A stretch of 64,000 bases of DNA from Xiphophorus maculatus (Eukaryota > Chordata > Actinopteri > Cyprinodontiformes > Poeciliidae), in NCBI RefSeq assembly GCF_002775205.1, contig NC_036443.1, positions 30,257,717 through 30,321,716 on the forward strand. The letters are read 5' to 3'. The position numbers and the translations under genes are program-made. The notes under the pieces are model-generated. The model did not search any database and had not been told where the DNA came from. It worked only from the letters and a program-made list of their open reading frames with translations. Of this stretch, positions 59,701 to 64,000 are shown one piece after another (positions within the stretch are counted from its first letter, which is position 1; every line of letters starts with the position of its first letter).

Positions 59701-62034
59701 CATACGGCAGCCTGAACACCAGCAGAGCCGGAGACGAGGCGTTCAGTCTCAGCTGGCTCAGCGTCTCCGGGTCCATGTACAGAGGGGACGTTTCCAATTG
59801 GTCCTGAAGCTGACCAATCACAGCGTTGGAGGCGGGCCAAGACACCGCAGGAAGAACCAGAGAAGAAGAGGAGGCCTGAAGCGCTCCCTGGGACAGATCA
59901 GAGAAATAAATAAAGACAAGGGATGAAATGAATATTATTCTTTATAGCAAGGATGTCCAAAGTGGGGTTCTGGGGATATTTGCGGCCATTTAACTGATTT
60001 TGTGAAGCCCCTAACTTCAATTCAAGAATAGTCCAAATCTCTCCCGATAGCCCAGCCTATCCAGTTAACTTCCTGTTCTAAATTGGATCTTTAACAATTA
60101 TGTTTTTATTCTTTAATTCATTTTAGAACAAAAATGTTTAATGATAATTTATCTGAAGAAAGACCATATTCAGCATAGATTATATGCTTTGTTTACTGAA
60201 CCATGATATAAAAACTGAGGTATATTTCTCATATACTACCACCCTGAGTGTCTGACTGTAATATTTTACCTCAAGATTAGGAAAAACACCATCTTGCTTG
60301 TTTCCAAAGGCTCCTCCATACATGGTAAAATCTTCAATACTCATCTAGAGAACAAAAACAGAAAACAGAGGTTAGGGAGACAAGAAAGCCAAACAAGAAA
60401 TGTATTGACTGAAGCTTTGGGCCCAGACACGAGGAAAGAACCATCAGGACAACATTTCTCCTGTGTCTGTGTTATGCACAAACACACTCAAACCTACGGA
60501 GAATTTAGAGAGACCAATTAACCTAACAGTCATGTTTTTGATTTAATTATCAACAACTGATAATTAAATTTACATTCACCGCATTTGAAAAATACTTTAT
60601 TTCTCCCAAAGGAAAATTAAAACTTGTCTTAAGTCATATCATCCAAGTATCTTTAAAGAGTCGATGCTGTTGGCAGACAGGATCTCCAGTAGCAGTCAGT
60701 CTTGCAACTAATCAGAAGACTCCTCTGAGCAAAGACTGTTAGCATCAGATGCTAACAGCTCAGTATCTGGGCAGCACAGACAATATTCCACAATAACATG
60801 TCCTGGATCAGTGGCTAGCTAGCTCTGCTAATCCGCCTCATTTGCTTTTGCCGCCCCTCTTTAAATCTCTGAGTTAAACTTTAACTAATAGGTTAAATTA
60901 AAAGAATAATCCCCATGTGAATCTAACGGAGAAAGGCCGTATTTTATTTTACAGCATTAATCATTTTATTTTTGGTTCTTTTTCAGTAAATTAAGCGTTG
61001 TTAATTTGTGTGCGTTCTCATAGAGGGGGGAACTGTTAAGCGTCTGTGTTTTGTACCTTATCCTGAAGGAACAGCACCAGGTTTCGGGGCCCGACGTTCA
61101 GAGTCTTCTCCAGGTAGGAGGAGAGCTGCTGGTGCCCAACGATGTGACCTGCAGTGGGTGGAGCCTGCCGAGGGATGGAGACCCTTCAAAAAAAAGGAAA
61201 CATCAAGCAGGTGGACAACCAGAAACTAACTAAGACATATAAATATCTGATTATATGGAAAAAAACATGACTTGCAGGCTCATAATTTAGCTGGAATATT
61301 TTCCAGAAGCTGAACAAATAAATGTAAATATCTTCAGAACAGCTGTAATGTATGACTATTGTCCTGTTTTATTATTTTAATTACATTTTTAATGTACTAA
61401 TTATGTAAATGTTCTTCTTTGATGATTTTATTTGGTGTTCGGTTTGTAATTTTGCTTGATTCCTATGAAGGAATCAAGGAATCCTATTTGAATGTTTAGA
61501 TTATCTGAGGCAGATAGTAACTAGTTATTTACGATTAAAGCTCAACATTGTAACAACATTAAATATAATTTTATATAATCCAATAGTCTACTTTTATGTA
61601 TACACATTCGTCAATCTTAAAAGCGTATTTATTTAATTGAAAACTGATATTGAAGATGATTAGAGCCAATGGAAAAAAATATTTTAATTTGTTTTTTTCT
61701 TAGTGGCCCTCATCCTCTTCCGTAGGCTGAGGTGACACTAAACGCATAAATGAAATAATGCGCGATCATTTTAGTTAAATTGAGACCAAATTTTGACATC
61801 ACAGCTAACATTTCTCCTCCTCCGACATCAATACACTGCTAACGGTTAGCGGACAGTCCAAGCCCCGGTAGAACCCCGAACCCTGGGGCCCACTCACCCT
61901 TCACTGGTCCATATGATGACCGGGACCTGCTCATCGCACTGCACCGTGATGAGAACACTGAACACGGCCAGAAACACGGCCATGGACCCGGGAATCCGCT
62001 GGAGGAAGAGGCTCGCTGTCCCTGACGACGCCAT
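47747..62034 (-). CDS. atp6ap1: V-ATPase accessory subunit S1 (Ac45), complete, 11 exons
   Basis: Type I membrane glycoprotein that helps assemble the vacuolar proton pump in the ER, endosomes and lysosomes. Exons (gene order): 62034-61898, 61183-61057, 60344-60270, 59887-59694, 58942-58902, 58822-58737, 58653-58501, 57625-57468, 57369-57319, 56584-56347, 47956-47747. All are GT-AG and in frame, giving 489 residues (human about 470). Landmarks: signal peptide ending near [52 protein letters not shown]; glycosylation sequons such as LNASS and [17 protein letters not shown]; Cys in [11 protein letters not shown]; and in the last exon [11 protein letters not shown], one membrane segment ([20 protein letters not shown]) and a short cytosolic tail. 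An insertion relative to mammals is Arg-rich ([12 protein letters not shown]). The last intron, 8.4 kb, carries an intact BEL/Pao element in the same orientation. The reading starts at 62034 because that Met gives the signal peptide. Confidence 0.96.
48507..48986 (-). repeat. BEL/Pao 3' LTR (480 bp)
   Basis: In element sense it begins TGTTGGAGC and ends CCACTATA. By eye it is identical to the other LTR, offset by exactly 7106 bp. It carries AATAAA in element sense (in ggaaaataaaagc). Confidence 0.95.
49068..55157 (-). CDS. BEL/Pao Gag-Pol polyprotein, intact, 2029 codons
   Basis: Encodes the particle protein and all enzymes for retrotransposition. Order, approximate residues: charged N-terminus and a coiled coil ([20 protein letters not shown]) near 210-230; DUF1759-type gag region about 365-530 ([20 protein letters not shown]); Cys/His knuckles near 600 and 626-660 ([14 protein letters not shown]); aspartic protease about 720-830 ([19 protein letters not shown]); reverse transcriptase about 950-1150, with [10 protein letters not shown] near 1060 and YVDD near 1141; RNase H/peptidase A17 region about 1200-1420 ([22 protein letters not shown]); integrase zinc-binding [11 protein letters not shown]...CVVCRR near 1664-1700; integrase core ([27 protein letters not shown]) about 1735-1850; C-terminal DUF5641-like part. 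No stop or frameshift. The catalytic YVDD and the visible integrase D and E positions are kept, so it is probably active. Confidence 0.96.
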   Translation of the reverse strand: MSDVKSIKSKEDDTQMSREKRNIKFTPKGLEFYIKTCQEKRSLKCQQASKLVEKISALMTSQENVKKVSSDFVKFIKCYQDATDLHESFLSLPLPEEEVKRQSVYFQSKVTTFSDFMDNVKVWLHEAGDSYTERKNNVDDDQVADLDEINPEDSVSNISSVKPRSKTSSQQSRTSSTSSARIKAAAEKAALMERLAALDKKHLIEAQEEKLRKEKEKLRKEKEKFDLETELAATNAKLHVLNINSVASSQRSDGMNSYFERAQVKDTPLLNPGADEFVPKERANFSSDSPVVRPKQRQKQLQMDQMRVKVDSSTQAIQQLQSPSLTENCQNDIVNIMQRQNDITALLVKQNLSSVLPSRNIPVFDGDPLQYRSFMNAFENGVEAKTDNWNDCLHFLEQFTRGQPKDLVHSCQHLPPDQGYSKAKYLLEEHFGNENKIASAYMEKIMSWTPIKGDDVKSLQSFSLFLQGCSNLTQQIVYMKELDLPSNMRTIVLKLPYKLREKWRVTAYELQEQNGHRALFTDLVAFIIKEVKIASDPVFGNIQDPQTGGNSKVSSSSKQRKKGSSFATNVSTIPEARTHSTENKIKSTVLHSCLFCLQRNHLLENCMQFKAKMHRDKLTFIKQKGICFGCLKVGHTSKDCRSRLDCNVCHQKHPEVLHIEQKEPGASSEQTQQTTRSHVNFSTATTQTCGHIGASHNDDAVFSIVAVKVKSQKSNKVVQTYAFLDPGSSGTFCTETLAKSLNLKGKRTNILLRTMNQNKIVNVQVLSGLEVSELKTNDFIALPDVLTQSTMPVSTLNIPQQKDIDQWPHLKPVNLHNINADVELLIGTDASNVLEPWEVINSVDGGPYAVKTKVGWVINGPLRTRSNNRNKNVCTTVTANRISVEHLKEMLVKQYNHDFNERSSEEKTEMSREDLHFMNIVNNSTKLIESHYHIDLPFRSESPSLPNNICVAEQRLQSLRRRFEKDAQYKEEYTACVNNMLQQGHAEAVPADELQKGDGQLWYIPHHGVHHPTKGKLRVVFDCGSTYKGASLNCQLLQGPDLTNSLVGVLIRFRKEPVALMADIDAMFHQVYVSEKHVNFLRFLWWHHGDASKPAQEFRMLVHLFGAVSSPSCANYALQRTADDNAQQFPAEVIDTIKNNFYVDDCLKSVPTEEDAVQMVKRLTELCSKGGFMLSKWVSNSRTVLMSIPEERRAKEIKNLDLDKDQLPVERVLGLQWSIETDEFKFRMSAQDRPHTRRGILSVVSSLYDPLGILAPFSMPAKLLLQELCRQNLKWDEVIPHSISRKWLDWLKDLQLISSFKVDRCIKPSCIRKPDKAQLHHFSDASQDGYGTVSYLKLEKNNISHVTFILGKARVAPMKQTTIPRLELTAAVLAVRVNKLLQKELQIQLEKPVFWTDSTTVLKYISSETRRFHTFVANRISVIREATDVNQWRYVSSKENPADDASRGMKAEEFLKCKRWINGPEFLHRSEEEWPKLEVDHHVIPADDPEVKRDLTVSVIVNESQNATNYLIHYFSAWTKLKTSVAWFLKLKNILMLLQQKRKEFAAANLNKNDPENQKKELEKQMERFKTTLKKENLTPEDLAKAELSIIQFAQQQKFTTEIALITSGLKTVSKRSSLYKLDPVLDAGVLRVGGRLNKTAMPVEAKHPVILTKDMYMSTLILHHIHQQLGHAGRAHMLSRLRQKYWIINANSAARKIISHCVVCRRNRGKFIEQKMADLPEERVLPATAPFTNVGVDYFGPISVKRGRSLLKRYGVLFTCFTSRAVHLEIAYTLDTDSCINAVRRFICRRGPVSTIRSDNATNFVGANRELKESLAELNHAKIQNAFVHDGIKWNFNIPAASHQGGVWERLLRSIRSILVSVLKEQVLDDEGLQTIFCEVEAILNNRPITKVSDDSNDLESLTPNHLLLLKNKPVLPPGLFNQKDLYVRKRWKQVQYMAELFWKRWLSEYLPLMQERQKWTRTKRCLTPGDVVLIADSTAPRGSWMMAKVLSVNQDAKGLVRSVRLQTKTSVLERPVTKLLLLLEASP
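55613..56092 (-). repeat. BEL/Pao 5' LTR (480 bp)
   Basis: Same 480-bp sequence as the LTR at 48507-48986, with no difference seen. Frames read within it (78 and 97 codons) occur identically in both LTRs and are chance frames. Confidence 0.95.
58026..58328. repeat. Repeat with GGGTGCCCAAA ... TTTGGACCCCCT ends
   Basis: Starts gggtgcccaaaatcag and ends cacactttggaccccctgac. The segment with gaccacaaatggcccctggg resembles 6690-6750 (ggccacaaacggccctcat). Probably a degraded hAT-type MITE in an atp6ap1 intron. Confidence 0.5.
60440..60545. repeat. Fragment of a dispersed fish repeat
   Basis: The words gaatttagagagacca and ttaacctaacagtcatgttt recur at 62228-62268 (gaatttagagagaccc, ttaacctgacagtcatgttt). 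It lies in an atp6ap1 intron. Confidence 0.65.
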
Positions 62035-62080
62035 CTTTCCTCCGATATGACAGCAGGTGCCGAACGTGACGTAAAGGAGA

Positions 62081-62089
62081 TCACGTGAC
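62081..62089. promoter_or_regulatory. atp6ap1: CLEAR-type E-box in the atp6ap1 promoter
   Basis: TCACGTGAC lies 47 bp ahead of the atp6ap1 start codon and matches nine of ten positions of the CLEAR motif GTCACGTGAC, which is bound by TFEB/TFE3 at lysosomal genes, V-ATPase subunits included. A CRE-like TGACGTAA lies at 62067-62074 (tgacgtaa). Binding is inferred from the motif and the gene's role. Confidence 0.65.
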
Positions 62090-62149
62090 TCCTGAGGAGC
62101 ATCTCTGCAGGAGTGCGCTAGAGTCCGGTGTCTTATGGCAAAACAACTT

Positions 62150-62365
62150 AACACATAATCATCCAGCCATTTTCTAACATCCTTGTCCCTAGTGGGGTCG
62201 GGAGGGTTGGTATCATACATGCACAAACACAGAATTTAGAGAGACCCATTAACCTGACAGTCATGTTTTTGGACTGTGGGAGGAACCCGGAGAACCCGGA
62301 GAGAACCCACCATGTACAGGGAGAACATGTAAACTCCATGCAGAAAGACCCCAGGCCGGGGGAAT
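62150..62365. repeat. Dispersed fish repeat (CAGGGAGAACATGTAAACTCC type)
   Basis: Contains gagaacccaccatgtacagg, gagaacatgtaaactccatg and agaaagaccccaggccgg, a combination very common across teleost genomes. Frames read through it are not genes. Confidence 0.75.
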
Positions 62366-64000
62366 AGAACCTTTTCTCTGGTTAACTTTGTTTAAGCTTT
62401 CCTTCAACTAAAAGAGTGACACATAAGTAACTAAGATAAGTTATAAGCTAAACTATATTATATTAGGCTGGAGGCCTGGCTTAGTGTCTACACATATTTA
62501 AAGTATTTTCTGTGTTTTTGTTCAGTTTTATAAACTCTGACATCAAAATACCTTAACTGAGTCGTAAAATTAAGCTTAAGTTTTGTTTTCTAAAATATCT
62601 TTTAGAAATATATGATTATCCTGGGGCTAGAATGGAAACAAGGGTACAAAACAAAGACAAATCACAGCTTTAAAAGTCAGACGCTTTATTGAAAGCATAC
62701 AGGAGGAAAGAGTAACAATGACAGGAAGGTGATTCACTTAAAATAATGGGAAATTAATGTTCTGTTTCCCTTAGAAAAGTCAGTAATCTTGGGATAAAAT
62801 ACTCTCTATTTATACAAAATATGCATTAAAGTTGGGGATAATTTCAAAAACTTAGTAGATCTACAGAAAATCCAGCATTTTCCAAACATCAATACTTTCC
62901 CAAAACCTTCACATAATGGCCATAAAAAACCCATCAAGAATATGACAAATCAAGTGTTTGGTGTTGAACTGCCAGGCTGTAAAAGCGATTCAGCCACAAC
63001 TGTGATAGTGATCGGTGCTGCAGCAAAGAGATGAACGAAAAACCGAGCAGGAATCAGAAACCAGAGGACAGAAAACAGATTAAAGCACCTCTGACCTCAG
63101 ACAGAGACCAGAAATCAACCAGACGGTTCCCTAACCGACATGTGGCACAACGTTGAGGTAAACGAGCGTGAAAAGTTACCTTATAAAAGATAAAACAGGC
63201 TAAAGACGTCAGTTTGTAGCTTTGATGGAAAAATTAAGAGTTGAACATATAAGAGGAGTAAAATTAGAGTTATGGGTTTGCAGAGCAACGTATTATTCTA
63301 AATCTAAATCTAAAAACTGTTAGATTTAGATGCTAACAGAGTCAGAAAAAGTCCAACTTTTAGAGAAAACTTGATGGAAATGGAAAGATATAAACAGAAC
63401 CAGGCGTTTAGCTGCTGATGCTTTGGCACGTTAACGAATCAGGACTGACATCAGTTTATAGATGCTTGTAAATCCACAGGCGCTTTAACTGCACAACACT
63501 TCCTGGTCACTTACAGAGCAGCTTTACGTCGAATTCTCCATCAGAATCAACATCAAAACACAACAGTGAAGAAAGATCGTAAATGTATTTTAAATTACCG
63601 CCTTCGTAAACTGCTAGCCTGACGTAGCTAAATCAAAGCTGAAATGATTTTAAATTAAATATGAGAATTAAAAATTAGGAATAACAAATGTAAAAACAAG
63701 TGAGGTGAACAGAGGCACAGGTTGGATTTGATCTGAAAACTAGGAACAGAAATGATTAAAAATCCACAGCAGAAACATTTTCTGGATCGACATACATTCA
63801 GAACGATCAGCCATCAACCTGCATCACAGCAGCTGTTCGCTAATTCACTTTAAAACATGCTTTTTATTTAATAACTGGAGATTCTGTTTCTTCAAAATAC
63901 AGAAAACAATCACTGATGATCGTCGTTTTCTTCATAATTTAACTGAAAATCCAGCATGTCGTCCAGAGCAGAAGGTTAGTGACCCGACCCAGAGTCCAAA
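62366..64000 (-). other. Spacer, then probable 3' UTR of a minus-strand gene beyond the right edge
   Basis: TTTATT at 62685-62690 (AATAAA on minus, in caataaagcgtctgac) is the kind of signal that ends a transcript. From there to the window end the sequence is free of long frames and of obvious transposon ends, as in a long 3' UTR. No coding exon is visible, so the gene cannot be named. Confidence 0.4.

Overview
The window reads as a gene-containing stretch of a ray-finned (teleost) fish chromosome. All host genes are split by GT-AG introns, the proteins match vertebrate families (EB1, cytosolic acetyl-CoA synthetase, V-ATPase accessory subunit S1), there is a fish-type L-rhamnose-binding lectin, and the introns carry a tRNA-derived SINE, many MITEs, a BEL/Pao retrotransposon and an endogenous retrovirus. 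A percomorph, perhaps a killifish or livebearer relative, is my guess from the SINE type only.

Layout. (1) 1-2738: last two coding exons of a mapre1 (EB1) gene, + strand, entering from the left edge; its 3' UTR and a repeat-rich spacer follow to about 10 kb. (2) 10129-24593: complete 19-exon acss2 gene, + strand, 695 codons when all exons are joined; several introns are largely MITE or minisatellite sequence, and MITE ends lie next to three of its 3' splice sites. (3) 24594-27139: repeat-bearing spacer with a long hairpin. (4) 27140-47097: an L-rhamnose-binding lectin gene, + strand, 18 exons, with five tandem carbohydrate-recognition domains (CRDs). The central CRDs lie in almost identical 1667-bp tandem units. 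One unit is interrupted by a 9.3-kb nested insertion: a hAT element (32041-41369, 8-bp target duplication) that itself holds a retrovirus-like LTR element (32820-40609, 4-bp duplication, minus strand). (5) 47747-62034: complete 11-exon atp6ap1 gene, minus strand, tail to tail with the lectin; its last intron holds an intact BEL/Pao retrotransposon (48507-56092) with LTRs I could not tell apart and one 2029-codon ORF. (6) 62.1-64 kb: the atp6ap1 promoter with a CLEAR-like E-box, a dispersed repeat, then what looks like the 3' UTR of a minus-strand gene beyond the right edge.

Most unusual feature. The retrovirus-like element has nearly identical LTRs, a proline-tRNA-type primer site and a polypurine tract, so it moved recently, yet its 6.3-kb interior has no gag-pol-env frame. 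In its 5' leader, at 39224-39486, lie eleven small hairpins. Their stems differ in sequence, but every loop is ACCNC on the + strand (GNGGU in the element's own RNA). One stem pairs fully only as element-sense RNA, by a G-U wobble. This looks like a repeated RNA recognition module, perhaps for packaging by a helper retrovirus; the function is inference.

Limits. Exon boundaries were read by eye from reading frame and GT-AG sites; no alignment or database search was run.
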